64,000 bases of DNA from Odobenus rosmarus divergens (GCF_000321225.1 NW_004451512.1:324894-388893), one strand, 5' to 3'; counted from the first letter of the stretch, positions 44,701 to 54,502 are shown. Notes: generated by a model not told the origin, from the letters alone. Program-made: numbers and translations.

Positions 44701-47700
44701 CCGTGAAGACAAATAAAATAGGATAAGGGACTAGAGAGTAAAGGCGCTGCTATTTTAGATCGGGTGACCAGGGAAGGCTTCTCTAAGGAGGCAACATCTG
44801 AGTGAGCCCTGACAACAGCAGGGGAGAGCAAATTCTGAGGCCCCCTAAAGCAGGAGCACGCCTGGCAAGGCAAGGGGGCCCCTGTGGTTGGACCCTGGAA
44901 AAGGGAAAGTAGGGTGACGGGAGATGAATTTGGAAAGGCTGGTCTGGCCAGCCCATCCCACAGGGCTTTGCGTGCTATGGTGAGACTCTAAAATGGGGTA
45001 AGAATGGCTGCCGTCCAGGTTAGTGAAGACGAAGCAGTTCAACGCATGTAATCATGCCGCAGTTTCCTGTCTTCTGTCATCCATAATGATGGCTCTCTGG
45101 GCCCCGGTACTCACCCTCCTTTTGCTACTAGACCCATAAGAAAAGGCACGTGTTTTATGTTCCCTCAGAATCCGCACTGCAAGTTCTCAAGAACCGGAAT
45201 TACTGTGAGAAAGTTGAACACCAACGTTATATACTTTCACAGATACTCAAGGTTTAGGGAAATAGGTGTTTGTGGGGAACCCACAGGAACTTTTAGTAAA
45301 CTCCAGGAGAGTTCGGAAGATCCAAATGAAGAAGAAATGGGAAGACTCTGTGTTTTCTGAAATGGAGGGGCCCTGTTCTGTTGCTCAGGCTGGTCCCCCT
45401 TGGGGAGGCTGCTGAATCTGGCAGGGAACTGACTGGAAGCAATATCTGATATATCTAAATGCAATGTCCACAGTGAACCTTTATATTCTCTCTGAGTTCT
45501 GTATAATGGCTGTTTCTATGTATTCTCTAGTCATTTAAGATACCCATAAATTAATCAAGAAAAATGTCCAAGTCAAAGAGATTTCTAGCTGTTTTCCTAA
45601 CTAACTCATCAGCTAGTCCAGTCACCTGGGACTTCATACCTCCCACCAACAAACCCGACAACCATATATGGACAGAGGACACAAATGTGCATATGCGCAC
45701 ATGCTGTATATCACATGTATAAAATGTGTCATATATAAAGTTAGCTCATTAATAAACACCTCTGTGTGCCAGGCACTCTGTGACATGCTGGGACCCAGCA
45801 GTGAGTAACACAGACATCACCATGGTTTACAGTAGGTGGGAAGACAGGCGTGAGTACTGAACATAAGCTTGGGGGCCATGACAGGGGAAGTGGAGGGTGC
45901 CCCTGGGTTCAGCGGAGCAGGTGACCTAGTCTGAAGCCTGAGACCTGTTTTAAAGGTCCCTATCCCCACACAGGGGAATGTCTTTGAAAAACTAATACCC
46001 TCCAGATGCCTAGGAGTAACAAGAAACATAAGACGAGGCTCCTGATCTTAAGGAAGGAAACACATGATACACACGACATAGTCTTTTCAAAATCCATGTG
46101 TCTTGTCTGACCTTAGATATGATGATCATGTCTACATAGGCTTTTAATGCCATCTTCTTGCCACCAGCACCCACCCACTGCTTTCGTATGTCCACCCACT
46201 ACATTCATCACGGGAGGGCACCTTTCTTGAGCATTTGTAAGCTATTGAGATTCTGCATCTTCCAGAGTGTCCAAGTGGAAGAGAAAAGGTGGTCACGGAG
46301 GGGGCAGATAATTTGCCATGCCAAAAATAAAGGAGAATGCGTTTAGTAGCCCATGATGAAGGGTCCCCTGCAGGGTAAGACCTCTATGTGTTGTGATTCA
46401 ACTCCATTAGATCAATTTTGTTGAACATTTTATGCCAGGTGCTATGTGTACATGTTTGTTGTCAAGAGGTTTACAGATGACACAACGGAGCAAGATAAAT
46501 AAACTGGAAATTAAAGTCACAGCAATCTAGTGCTGTGTAGAGGTCTGTACAGGATGCTATGGGCACATAGATGCTATGGGTACATAGAAAAGTATGGGTA
46601 CGGGATGCTATGGGTACTTAGAAAAGGGAAATATCATCTAGTCTGGAGGCTGGGGTCTCTTCCTGGAGGCAGAGTGTAGGGGAGTTGTATCTTGAAAGAT
46701 TTGTAGGAGTTAACTAGAAAGAGAAGGGTGTGAGGGTTGTTCAAGACAGAGCAAATGGCAGATTATCTAGTATGAGGAGCACAGGGGGCTGCAATGGCTC
46801 CCCTATATTGCTGGAGAAGAGACTGCCTTAGAGAAGGATGGCGAAATGGGAGAATAAGCAGCAAGAGGTCTTGAAAATCAAGGAAGAAGAATTTCAAGAA
46901 CAAAGTCAACATTAAGCGGCTGAAATGAGATAGGGCCCCAAAAATGTCCACAGTGTTTGGCAACTAGAACAGGATCGATGTGTTCAGGGAAGGGGTGGGC
47001 ATTTAAGCCAGACTGCAGTGGGTAAAGAGTAAGTGAGTGGGAGGCGAGCAAGCGAACACAGAGGTAAGCAACTCCTCCAGAAGTCTGGCCAGGGAAGGGG
47101 AAAAAACCAAAAAGGGACACCAACAGGGTTTTTTCAAAATGACACACAGGTTTGAACACATTTAAATGCTGAGAGAAAGGAGCCAGTGGGGAAGGAAGAG
47201 GCAGCAGGGAGCTAAACCACTGAGTCAGGGTTTCCCAGCCAGAGCGTCATGCAAATCCAGAAACCTGGTGAGCAATTCACATTGGCGCATCAGAAGGAAA
47301 GAAAGACAGGTGCAAGCAGATAAAAAGGTAGGAGTGCAGGAATCGGAGAGATTTCCTGTCTGAGGGCTGTTTTCTTTACAGAGCGGGAGACAAGGCAATG
47401 TGCTTTGAGTGAGGTGGGGAGGGGACCGTAGGGGACTTCGGGGTGACAGACTTTGGAAATCATATCTCTGAGGAATGGGGGCTGTTCAGGCACCACGTGC
47501 GGACTGCCAGGCAGTCCCAAGACTCAGTTGTGGGGGGTCCACGGAGCCGTGGCATATCGGTGGGCTCAGTTGTAAGATGGTCTCCACACCTCGTCCCTCC
47601 AAAGGTAACAAGGGAGATGCTAAGGCAAGGGCTTGCTGGGCGGAGAAGGCTAAGGCAACAAGGGAAGGTTTCTGTGGTGGGCCATGTTTTCCAGCTGGGG

Positions 47701-50700
47701 GAAGAAAATGGACAAAGCCATTTAGTAGATTAGGGAACACTGGACAAGGTCAGGGACCAGAAGTCTGATCAGGAATAGCAGCAGAGGGGCACCTGGGTGG
47801 CTCGGTCGGTTAGGCGTCTGCCTTCGGCTCAGCTCGTGATCCCGGGGTCCTGGGATCGAGCCCCACATCGGGCTCCCTGCTCAGTGGGGAGTCTGCTTCT
47901 CCCTCTGCCCTCTGCCTGCCGCTGCCCCTGCTTGTACTCTCTTTCTCATTATCTCTCTCTCTCTCTTTCTCTCTGTCAAATAAATAAATAAATAAAATCA
48001 AAAAAAAAAAAAAAAGGAATAGCAGGAGAAAGTCATACAAGGCTAACTAGACAGAACACCGCAGTCAGAGTGGTTGGGAAATAGTCTTCTCAAATAGCTA
48101 ATTTCTTAGACTGTGTTGAGGACTAAGGCTCAGCCACAAGTCCTCCAACTCCACTGATGTGAGTTCATAGAACTCAAATGTCAGTAACATAGTGGTAATT
48201 TACATGCATGTACATTTTGTTTCCTGAGTTGATAAACTAATGAAAGATTCATCACCATATTGACACTGTCAACTTTTTTTTTTTGAGAGAGAGAGAGAGA
48301 GAGCAAGCAGGAGGGGCAGAGGGAGAGAGAGAGAATCTGAAGCAGGCTTCACACTCAGAGCAGAGCTGGACAGGGGGCTCAATCTCAGGACCCTGAGATC
48401 ATGACCTGAGCCAAAATCAAGAGTTGGATGCTTACCCATCTGTGCCACCCAGGTGCCCCGACACTGTCAAATAAATTTTAACTGATAAAAGCTTGAGAGA
48501 AAAAGTATGTGTGTGTACAATGAGTAGTCTATTGGATAAAAGTTCTCCACTATGAATCTCTTCTACAAATTCTGCCCTCACTGGACGGTGGCATTTCCTT
48601 ACTGGGCAGAGCTCCCAGGTCATACACTCTCTGGAAGACACCTGTAATCTCTCACTCATTATACATCTTTATGACTTGTTTTGATTTCTGGAAGTAGAAA
48701 TCAGAATAAGGGAATACTTTTCTGGGCCTAGAGCCATAAATTCTGGTTTTGATTTCCTTCATCCATTACTGCCGTTGCTATTTTGACTCGGGATCTTAGA
48801 ATTGGAAGAGACCTCAGAAATCTTGTCTGGTGTCACCCTACAGGAGGCCAGAGCGGTGGGTGGTTCTCCTAATGTCACACTGGCAGTTGGCAGTAGGGCT
48901 GGCCCTATGTCCGGGGTCCCTCACTGCTCTTTCTGTCCCTCTGTGCCGTACCCTCGAGTAGACGCTCCAGAAGTAATACCTACCTTGATCCTCTTCCTGA
49001 ACCTAACCATGCCCTCCACTTGAACTGAAGTCAAGGTGCATGAAATAACAGATCCAAAGTCAGATCCAAAGTCTCCATTAATCTGGGCAGCACTGACTGT
49101 TCTGGCACCCACAGGCACCCCAGGGCAACACAACAGTGAGAATTAGGTGGGAGCCTCTTCCCTGCAGGTGATGATGGGCCGCGTCGCTGGCCACACTTCC
49201 TGCGGTCAGTTCTTCCCTCTACATCTCTATGGACCACGTGCTCTTCAGCAGCCCCAGAAGGGACTTATGGGGAAGGTTTCCCAGGCTCCGTCCCACAGAC
49301 CACTTGTCACTCCCTTGGTGTCAATCAGCACCCAGAAACCCCAGGTGGAGACTACAGCCTAGCGAGGTGGTGCAGGAAGGTTCCATTTCAGGGTGTGGGA
49401 AAGCAGGGAATGGGGCCCGAGGCGGCTCTGTAGGGAGTGATCTTGGGGGAAGGAGGTGCCACCACAAGCAGAGACCTGTCACCGGCCCGAGCCCAGAAGC
49501 CCTTTCATGTGGGTCCAACTTCAGGAAGATACCAGGTGCAGCCTTGAGGCAGCCCTGTCACCAGACCCATTCCACGGCGCAGCTTGGGAACACACGTAAG
49601 GGGGAAAGAGCGTCACTTCCGAAGAAGGAATCAAGGCACATTCAGTCCAAACGTGACCTCAGTGCGCGTGTGAGTTTCACTCACCTCCTCTGAGGATTAG
49701 GTTGTGAACATAGGTGTGCTTTTCTTTTTAAAAGGCTACCTTTGTGGCTGGGACAAAGCACGAGCAGAAAGGAACTGGGTGAAATTAGCCAGACCCACAG
49801 TGCTAGGCCAGGGTTACATCTTCTTATCCTCCCCTCCGGCCCACTGACCCCGGAAAGTTACACCCCACTTGTTAGCGAGCAAATTCAGGAACTCTAATGA
49901 AGCAGAGTTTTTGCAAAAACAGTCATCAGAGGCCCCCTTGAAGGGTGCCATGCAGTTTCTGTGGGCCTCCCTCTCTCCAGGGCACGTGTACCTGTCCCCA
50001 CACACGTACACTTCCCCATCCCAGGCCACCTTCCTCCTCCCCAGCCACAGCATCTGGCCCGCTGTTGCCCCACACATCATCTGCTACTATTAATAGCTCG
50101 AGTTCGGAACAATTTACTGTTTCAAATATAAATCAGTGAGAATTCAAGGTTATTGCCTATCATAACACCATTCTGACTCACTTGCATTCCGACGTGCTTT
50201 CTTGAGACAGGTAGAGGGGCGGCGCTAAGTAGCATGCCACGAATGTCACACAGGCCTGGCCCCCAAGAGCATGTGGCCCGTGTGGCTGTCACCCATGGTG
50301 AGTGCCCCTGGGGATAAAAGGCTAAAAAAAAAAAGCCAGACATTTTAATTCTGGAATTGCATTAAATCCAATAATCAGATCTTTAAAAAAAAAAACCACA
50401 GGACGAGAACCATCTCTGTCTTCCAGGATTAATGATCAAAAAGGATGGAGACGTAAGGTGCTACCTACAGATGAGATAGGAGGCCTTCCACCATCATATC
50501 CCCATCTTCTCAGACCCATTCTTCCCTGAGCCAGATGCTGGGGCCCCACAGATTCTGTACAGCTGTGCAGAAACCACAGCAACAGTGGCACCACGGAGCT
50601 GGGACGGGAGGCCCTCCTGCGTGCAGGACCCTCTCTGAGAGCTAGCCCCCTTGAGCTGCCCAACAATCCTGGAAGGTGGATGCTATGATTACCACCATTT

Positions 50701-53413
50701 TACAGAGGAGGAAACGCAAGTTCAGAGTGTGTAAGGAATTTGCTCTGGGTCCGCCTGAGTCAGTCAGTCCCAGAACGGGGATCCATGCTGGGCACTGTCA
50801 CACCTGGCAGCCCACGTTCATAACCATTGTACTGCTCGGCCTCCCCAGGGACAAGGCTGCCAGGCATGAAACCCACACTGACTGCTTGAATGGGGTTCCC
50901 TCAGCCGGGAAGGCCTCTCCAGTACTCCTCCACTTGTTAAAACCCCGTGCGTGCTCTCAGGCTGAGTCTCCACTCCTCTTGCTGCACCGCACCTCCCCCA
51001 TGAGAGCCAACACTCCTCAGTTCTCCTCCAGCACCCTGTGGAAATCTCCGGTGTAGCCCTGTGGTCTGCCATGTGTTATATTAAGCATTTCCCTGTCTGC
51101 ACAAGGAACATTCTCCTTTCACCCTTGGAGTTATGTGCAAAATCTGCAGGAGGGAGAGGGCCGTCCTTAAAGATACCCCAAACACATTTTCCCTCTCAGT
51201 TCACAGGCCACACCCTGGACCTGGGTTTTGGGGACAGTGTTTTGCACATAACAGGTGCTCAGTGTGTGTTTGTGGAGATATAGAGGGGTTTAGCAGAGCA
51301 AATACGGCTTTGGAGTAAAACAGAATTTTCTTACCGACACCTCGCACTTTCCCTATCTAGCTGTGTAACTTTGGTCAAGTTACTGGAGGTACTGTGCATG
51401 TGCCACATGGTCGCTGATAGATTCCATGAGATCCTGCCTGGGCCTCAACCTGCCAGCACCTTTTACACTATTCTTGTATTATCTTCACTGACTCCTAAAG
51501 ATATCCTGACCACATCTGTGAACGTCAAAGGGAATGAAGATATCCGAGACATTATCATCCCCTACAGAAACTTGTAAAGAATAAAACGAGATAATATTTA
51601 AGTTGCCACCCAAGATAATAATAGGAAAGGTGCCAAGAGTCAATATACAATTGATTGCCAAACAAATATTGTCAGTAGTAATTATGACAGGAGTTCAAAG
51701 GGAAGCCAAAACATTCTGGGCTAGGGTGTCAAGGAAATCTTTCGTGATAAAGTAGGCTCTGAGCTGAATTTGAAGGATGAGTATGAGCCAGAGAAATGGA
51801 AATGGAGAGGAGAGAGGATGTGTCCCCTGGCAGAGGACAGAAGATCAGCTCAGGCCTTAGACTTTCTCAGGACATAGTACTAGTGGGGCAGGCCTGGCAG
51901 ACTCACCACCTACAGGGACAGAGGGCGGACGCACACGAGAGGGAGGGCTGAGGGGGGTGCAGGAGTGCCGCAGCCCCCAGAGAACCCGACCGTGAGCACA
52001 TGCTCTGTTGAACAGACACTCAGCCCCAGCCCACGGTTGCCAGGCAAGAAACTGGGACCTGTGGTTGCCAGATATCCTGATGTTTTCCTTTTTCCAGAAA
52101 GGAGGGAAATCTGGATTTCTATGCAAAATCCCACTATTATGAAATGTTTGTAACAAATTTGAAAAAATTTAAAAATACTCTGCAGGCCAAAGAAAACCTG
52201 TGCACAGGCTGGATTCAATGTAGAGAGCATGGTTTAGAATTTCTGCTATTGGGGACGCAGGGAAACAGAATGGAAAGACAAGGTCTTACTTGCCAGGCTA
52301 AAAAAAATTTGGACTTTTTTTCTTTCAGAAAACACAGGACCATGGGAAAATGCCAGGATCACCTTTTTTTTTTATAGTAGCCCCCAAAAGGGGAAATAAT
52401 GGGAAATCACTTTGTTGGCTATAATTTTTTTTTAAGATTTTATTTATTTATTTGACAGAGAGAGACACAGAGAGAAAGGGAACACAAGCAGGGGGAGTGG
52501 GAGAGGGAGAAGCAGGCTCCCGGCAGAGCAGGGAGCCGGATGCGGGGCTCGATCCCCAGACCCCGGGATCATGACCTGAGCTGAAGGCAGACGCTGAACG
52601 ACTGAGCCACCCAGGCGCCCCTGTTGGCTGTAATTTTTATCATCGTTAAGTTTCCCCTATTTATCTAAGTGCTTTGCCTAAAAAATCAACATTACTTATC
52701 ACTGTGATAATGAACTCTGCTTTCTTTACTTGTGAAGGCATGTCCCTAATCTTAGACAAGTCCCTAATCTTATTTTAAATGTTTTAGTTTTACGGGTGGC
52801 TCTCTGCCTTAATAGCTTCATCAGTAAATGGAAAGGCTGAATTAAGTTAGATAATATTTAAGGTCCCTTCCAGTTCTAACACTCTAAGAGTCTATGACTC
52901 TCTACAGAAGAAATTCAATTAACTCTTAATGGATGTGTACTAAATATGTGATATATATTTTTAAATCTAGCAGTTTTATAGTTTCTAAAGGGCATTCTTA
53001 ATTTCATTTACTCTTTTTCAATGACCCTATTATCACCCCCATTTGACAGAGAAGAAACCTGAGGCTCAGGCAGGTTCAGTGCCTCACTCATAACTATACC
53101 CAGTATCAGTGGCAGAGAGGGAGTTCCAACCCACGTTCTAACTTTCTGTCCCACAGTCTGTACCCAACGGGCCTCAGGCACTAGAACCTCAGAGAGAGGA
53201 CTGAAATAAGGTTAAGTCCCTAAACACTCTTATGGGTGATGGTCTTGGGTTCCCGAGGGGCATTTCATGTATCTTTGGAAGCAGCCTGACATCCCTTCTG
53301 AATCCAGGTTGGTGGGGCGGGAGGGATGGGGTGGGAGCATGGGAGAGACCCGTACCTGTCCTTACCTTAGTCATAAGGCAGTCTTCCAAGTCTCCTGCAG
53401 TCAAGGATTTCAT
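32503..53413 (-). CDS. MAB21L3: MAB21L3, Mab-21-like protein 3, complete six-exon coding region
   Basis: The product is a Mab-21 domain protein of the cGAS-like nucleotidyltransferase-fold superfamily. From published Xenopus work, mab21l3 acts in dorso-ventral patterning and in the choice between multiciliated cells and ionocytes; no enzyme activity is established. Six exons join in phase (48+141+292+179+195+234 nt) to 362 aa plus TGA, the length I recall for the human protein, and the sequence is recognisable throughout. Residues by exon are 1-16, 17-63, 64-161 (Gly161 split), 161-220, 221-285 and 286-362. The first half carries the NTase-like fold. Exons 5-6 are the helical C-terminal Mab-21 lobe, including the [13 protein letters not shown] and HFLKHYF blocks. 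Introns are 9065, 2820, 3039, 485 and 4413 bp. No frameshift or premature stop is seen, so this is a functional gene, not a retrocopy. Catalytic acids of the family appear substituted (see findings). Confidence 0.96.
33260..34510 (+). mobile_element. L2, long copy in MAB21L3 intron 5
   Basis: This is a run of L2 sequence (AGTGATCTCCATGTTGCTAAG, TCCAACAGG, GTCTGAAAGACTTTCAAGCC, TCTGTATTTATGTATGCGAT, GAGGTTGTAAACTCTGTGAA, AAAAATGTTTATTGACTAAG) ending at the L2 3' terminus. A 226-codon frame at 33363-34043 is a chance frame in this repeat. It is antisense to the gene. Confidence 0.75.
34855..34876 (+). repeat. G-rich tract, G-quadruplex candidate
   Basis: Three G runs of six or seven separated by single T residues. 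It is antisense to MAB21L3, in intron 5. Confidence 0.6.
34880..35790. other. MAB21L3 intron 5, unassigned
   Basis: No additional exon or repeat could be recognised. Confidence 0.45.
35795..35925 (-). mobile_element. L2 fragment
   Basis: CATTCATTCATTTGCTCAATA, CTACTATGTACACAGCACTG and ATAGCTTACATTGGAGC. Confidence 0.75.
36285..36465 (+). mobile_element. L2 3' end fragment
   Basis: CATCAGCTCCAGGGGAGCAGG, CACACAGCAGGTGCT and AAGCTCAATAAACATTTGCTG. Confidence 0.75.
36602..36629 (-). repeat. C-rich tract (G-quadruplex candidate on the gene's sense strand)
   Basis: Four C runs of four to ten residues are separated by one or two bases. Read on the minus strand it is G-rich, so it would be present in the MAB21L3 pre-mRNA within intron 5, about 550 bases upstream in coordinate from the exon 5 donor. 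Confidence 0.6.
36680..36840 (+). mobile_element. L2-like fragment
   Basis: ACTGTAGGTTTCTCAGGGGC, CTCAGCGCAGTTTCCGGCAC and AGTGGGCACTCATGTTGG follow L2 3'-end order. Confidence 0.5.
37150..37344 (-). CDS. MAB21L3: MAB21L3 coding exon 5 (residues 221-285)
   Basis: The pyrimidine-rich acceptor CTTTTCCCAG precedes TCA TTC GGG; the exon ends CTG CAG before donor GTGAGC. It is 195 nt, phase 0 at both ends. It encodes [18 protein letters not shown], which begins the C-terminal helical lobe, and ends with the VITSHHLQ helix that is continued in exon 6. Confidence 0.95.
37830..38008 (-). CDS. MAB21L3: MAB21L3 coding exon 4 (residues 161-220)
   Basis: Acceptor TTTCCCACCAG is followed by GT, which completes the split glycine codon, then AAG GTC AGC. 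The exon ends ATC AAG before donor GTATCG, a usable but non-optimal donor. It is 179 nt. It encodes [20 protein letters not shown] and [10 protein letters not shown], the central beta-sheet strands shared by MAB21 and cGAS-like proteins, then a Trp/Arg-rich segment ([17 protein letters not shown]). Confidence 0.95.
38200..39140. other. MAB21L3 intron 3, unassigned part
   Basis: AT-richer noncoding DNA; no added exon or named repeat seen. Confidence 0.45.
39145..39335 (+). mobile_element. MIR fragment
   Basis: TGCTCACTTGGTGTGTGACC, CTCTCTAAACCTCAGTGTTC, CTCATCCATAAAACAGGCAG and CCAGGGTTGCTATGCGCAGG. Confidence 0.8.
39400..39830. other. AT-rich stretch, probably an old repeat of unresolved family
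   Basis: Blocks such as GCACCAATTTACATTTCCA and AACAATGTATGAAAAGGCC recur in old LINE-type repeats, but I cannot fix the family or strand. Confidence 0.35.
39889..40075 (-). mobile_element. Can-SINE, head lost, in intron 3
   Basis: The body is complete down to CCAACTGAGTCACC, where the head complement CAGGCGCCCC should follow; poly-T takes its place. It is on the same strand as the gene. Confidence 0.9.
40076..40154. repeat. two poly-T runs
   Basis: T tracts at 40076-40093 and 40137-40154 adjoin the truncated SINE. Confidence 0.8.
40725..40747. repeat. (GA)n microsatellite
   Basis: GA run directly upstream of the next SINE; partly used as its target duplication. Confidence 0.8.
40755..40976 (-). 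mobile_element. Can-SINE in intron 3
   Basis: Complete copy ending CCACCCAGGCGCCCC only 72 bases from the exon 3 end. Short target duplication around GAGGTTTT (40747 and 40984). Same strand as MAB21L3. Confidence 0.93.
41048..41339 (-). CDS. MAB21L3: MAB21L3 coding exon 3 (residues 64-160 plus first base of 161)
   Basis: Acceptor ACCCCAG precedes GTT TTG TCC CCC; the exon ends TCA G before donor GTGAGC, so the last codon is split after one base. It encodes [16 protein letters not shown], then [29 protein letters not shown] and [13 protein letters not shown] blocks typical of the Mab-21 core (here [20 protein letters not shown]). At 292 nt it is the longest coding exon. Confidence 0.95.
41690..41900 (+). 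mobile_element. MIR in intron 2
   Basis: TTCCCCGATGAGGAACCTAAA, GCTCAGAGGGGCTCTGAG, ACACACAGCCAGGAAGTGG and GAGCCAGAATGTGAGC. Confidence 0.85.
41950..42815. other. MAB21L3 intron 2, unassigned
   Basis: No repeat or exon recognised. Confidence 0.45.
42820..43015 (+). mobile_element. Can-SINE in intron 2, head eroded
   Basis: Starts at GGGTGGCTCAGTCGGTTAAG, missing the first few bases of the head. The tail is AAATAAATAAATAAATAAAATC. Antisense to MAB21L3. Confidence 0.92.
43270..43445 (-). mobile_element. L2 fragment
   Basis: TTATTCATTCATTCACTGAAG, ACCATGCTGGGTGCGAGCAA and CAAGGAGCTTGTAGTCTTG. Confidence 0.8.
44160..44300 (-). CDS. MAB21L3: MAB21L3 coding exon 2 (residues 17-63)
   Basis: Acceptor CACCCAG precedes GTG GGC GTG AGG; the exon ends at ATT AAG before donor GTAAGT. 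It is 141 nt, phase 0 at both ends. It starts with [10 protein letters not shown], an amphipathic helix, and ends with [17 protein letters not shown], where related nucleotidyltransferases carry their Gly-Ser loop. Here the corresponding residues are Tyr54-Ser55. Confidence 0.95.
44500..44995 (-). mobile_element. L2 with an internal microsatellite, in intron 1
   Basis: CATTCACTCAGCATTAATCC, GGGGCACAACAGTGAACTAAA, then after the CA-rich repeat GACCAGGGAAGGCTTCTCTAAG, GGAGCACGCCTGGCAAGG and GCTTTGCGTGCTATGGTGAG. Confidence 0.85.
44562..44675. repeat. CA/TA compound microsatellite
   Basis: Several CA runs with ATATAC and ACGTAC variants. Confidence 0.85.
45000..45740. other. MAB21L3 intron 1, unassigned
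   Basis: No named repeat or exon seen. Confidence 0.4.
45745..45965 (-). mobile_element. L2 fragment
   Basis: CATTAATAAACACCTCTGTGTG, CCAGGCACTCTGTGACATGC, CAGTGAGTAACACAGACA. Confidence 0.75.
46415..46900 (-). mobile_element. L2 fragment
   Basis: TTGAACATTTTATGCCAGGTG, GTCAAGAGGTTTACAGATGA, then the tandem duplication at 46552 and TCTGGAGGCTGGGGTC...GGAGGCAGAG. Limits are approximate. Confidence 0.65.
46552..46627. repeat. imperfect local tandem repeat
   Basis: The unit GATGCTATGGGTACATAGAA occurs about three times with small changes. Confidence 0.65.
46900..47770. other. MAB21L3 intron 1, unassigned
   Basis: Probably continues L2-like sequence in places; no exon seen. Confidence 0.35.
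47786..48014 (+). mobile_element. Can-SINE in intron 1
   Basis: Target duplication AGGAATAGCAG(C/G)AGA at 47771-47785 and 48015-48029. Antisense to the gene. Confidence 0.95.
48273..48459 (-). mobile_element. Can-SINE in intron 1
   Basis: Perfect target duplication GACACTGTCAA at 48262-48272 and 48460-48470. The 3' tail is reduced to T and GA runs. It faces the preceding SINE in opposite orientation, 258 bases away. Confidence 0.94.
48480..50600. other. MAB21L3 intron 1, mostly unassigned
   Basis: A short MIR-class piece is possible near 48785-48860 (GATCTTAGAATTGGAAGAGA). A small tandem repeat CAGATCCAAAGT lies at 49050-49073. No exon is seen; the 154-codon frame at 49229-49693 has no family resemblance. 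Confidence 0.4.
50650..50860 (+). mobile_element. MIR fragment
   Basis: ATTACCACCATTTTACAGAGG, AGGAAACGCAAGTTCAGAGTG, then a diverged 3' side. Confidence 0.7.
50870..51280 (+). mobile_element. L2 fragment
   Basis: GGGAAGGCCTCTCCAGTACTC, TTCTCCTTTCACCCTTGGAG and TTGCACATAACAGGTGCTCAG follow L2 order toward the 3' end. Confidence 0.6.
51290..51650 (+). mobile_element. MIR fragments
   Basis: GCTGTGTAACTTTGGTCAAG near 51360 and GAATAAAACGAGATAATATT near 51580 are MIR core and 3' pieces. Confidence 0.55.
51690..51850 (-). mobile_element. L2 fragment
   Basis: TCAAGGAAATCTTTCGTGATA, GAGCTGAATTTGAAGGATG and GAGTATGAGCCAGAGAAATG. Confidence 0.65.
51850..52410. other. MAB21L3 intron 1, unassigned
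   Basis: Nothing recognised. Confidence 0.4.
52429..52621 (-). mobile_element. Can-SINE, young, 745 bases from coding exon 1
   Basis: Target duplication TGTTGGCT(A/G)TAATTTT at 52413-52428 and 52622-52637. The copy is intact from AAGATTTTATTTATTTATTT to CCACCCAGGCGCCCC and lies on the same strand as the gene. Confidence 0.95.
52790..52920 (+). mobile_element. MIR fragment
   Basis: CTTCATCAGTAAATGGAAAGG, TTAGATAATATTTAAGGTCC, CTTCCAGTTCTAACACTC. Confidence 0.6.
53010..53165 (+). mobile_element. MIR fragment
   Basis: CCATTTGACAGAGAAGAAACC, TGAGGCTCAGGCAGG, ATCAGTGGCAGAGAGGGAG and CCCACGTTCTAACT. Confidence 0.8.
53366..53413 (-). CDS. MAB21L3: MAB21L3 coding exon 1 (residues 1-16)
   Basis: The exon encodes [16 protein letters not shown] and stops at AAG followed by the donor GTAAGG (53365-53360). 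The start is the ATG at 53413-53411, preceded by GCC (reasonable Kozak context). The frame is closed upstream by a TGA at 53464-53462, with no other ATG between, so this is the only plausible start. The 5' edge of the exon is unclear: no strong polypyrimidine-AG acceptor lies just upstream. It may be an internal exon with a weak acceptor or part of the transcription start exon. Confidence 0.93.
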
Positions 53414-53479
53414 GGCTTCTTGGTCAGTCCTCAATGGAGCAGCAATGTCTTGGTTTGTCCCTCAGTGGAGGACACTTGC

Positions 53480-54000
53480 AGGTTGGTTTCCCAAGAATGT
53501 TAGTCTTGGTGCTAAATTTCTTTGAGAATGTGTACATAGACCAGAGACAGGCCTTCCTTTTTTTTCCCTCCAGCTCTCATTTCCAAATTGGGAGCATCTG
53601 TCTGTCATCTTTAGGGAATTTTTTTTTTTTTTAAAGGAATTTAAAAAGGAGAGTTGATGAAATTGAAACTGAATTTGAGTTCAACTTAATTTGACTCGAT
53701 TTAGCTCTATTGACGGGTGCTTTGACTGAAGGCAACTTTCCCAAGTTGTATTTCCCACTCAGATACTTAAATCTCAAGATAGAAATGCTCTGTAGTTGGC
53801 TTCTTCCCCACCTTTTTATGCTCTTGTCCCAACACTAGATGCACCCTGCAGCCTAGTATCTTTATATCTCCTTGTTCTTATCCTGTTGACAGTAAATATT
53901 CCTTGCCCTCCAATCCAGAAAATCCCACAGATTGATTTACCTTCTTTACAATAAACAAATAGGGAACTGCCAAACAACCAGCCAGGCACCCGCCATTATG
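53480..54000. other. DNA upstream of MAB21L3 exon 1, unassigned
   Basis: T tract at 53619-53632; no CpG island and no clear acceptor. Confidence 0.4.
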
Positions 54001-54013
54001 CCTACAAACGAGT

Positions 54014-54090
54014 GCACACACACACACAATCAGATCAGGGCACAATTAATCTGCATGTGGAAAAGCACACACACACACACACACACACAA
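54014..54090. repeat. (CA)n microsatellites
   Basis: Two CA runs (54014-54027 and 54066-54089) separated by AATCAGATCAGGGCACAATT-type sequence. Confidence 0.9.
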
Positions 54091-54502
54091 AGGTGCAAAC
54101 AGAGAGAGGCATGCACACATGGACAGGCACACCCAGGAATAGCAGGAGAGGGATCCTTCTGCTCACCTGCTGACCTTTAAATATAATCTTCCTCTTCCCA
54201 CTTGAAAGCTGGCAGTAAAAATAAAGTCAGTGTAAACAGGCCCCTTGAGAGTCAAGGAAACACTCTTGTCTGGTTTTGCCAGCAAAACCATGTAAAAAAA
54301 AAAAAAAAGCAGTAAGTTCCCAGTCTGGCTGGCTGGGGCTAGTTTTATTACAGGAAAAAAAAAAAAAAATTCACAATGGCCTGATCTCCCTGAAGCTGGT
54401 AAACATCGGAGACTGCTATCAGATGATCTAAAGAAATTACAGCGCTTCTGGGAGCCCAGCTCACTTCTGAGCAATACTCTGAACAAATGTCTTTCCAAAC
54501 CC

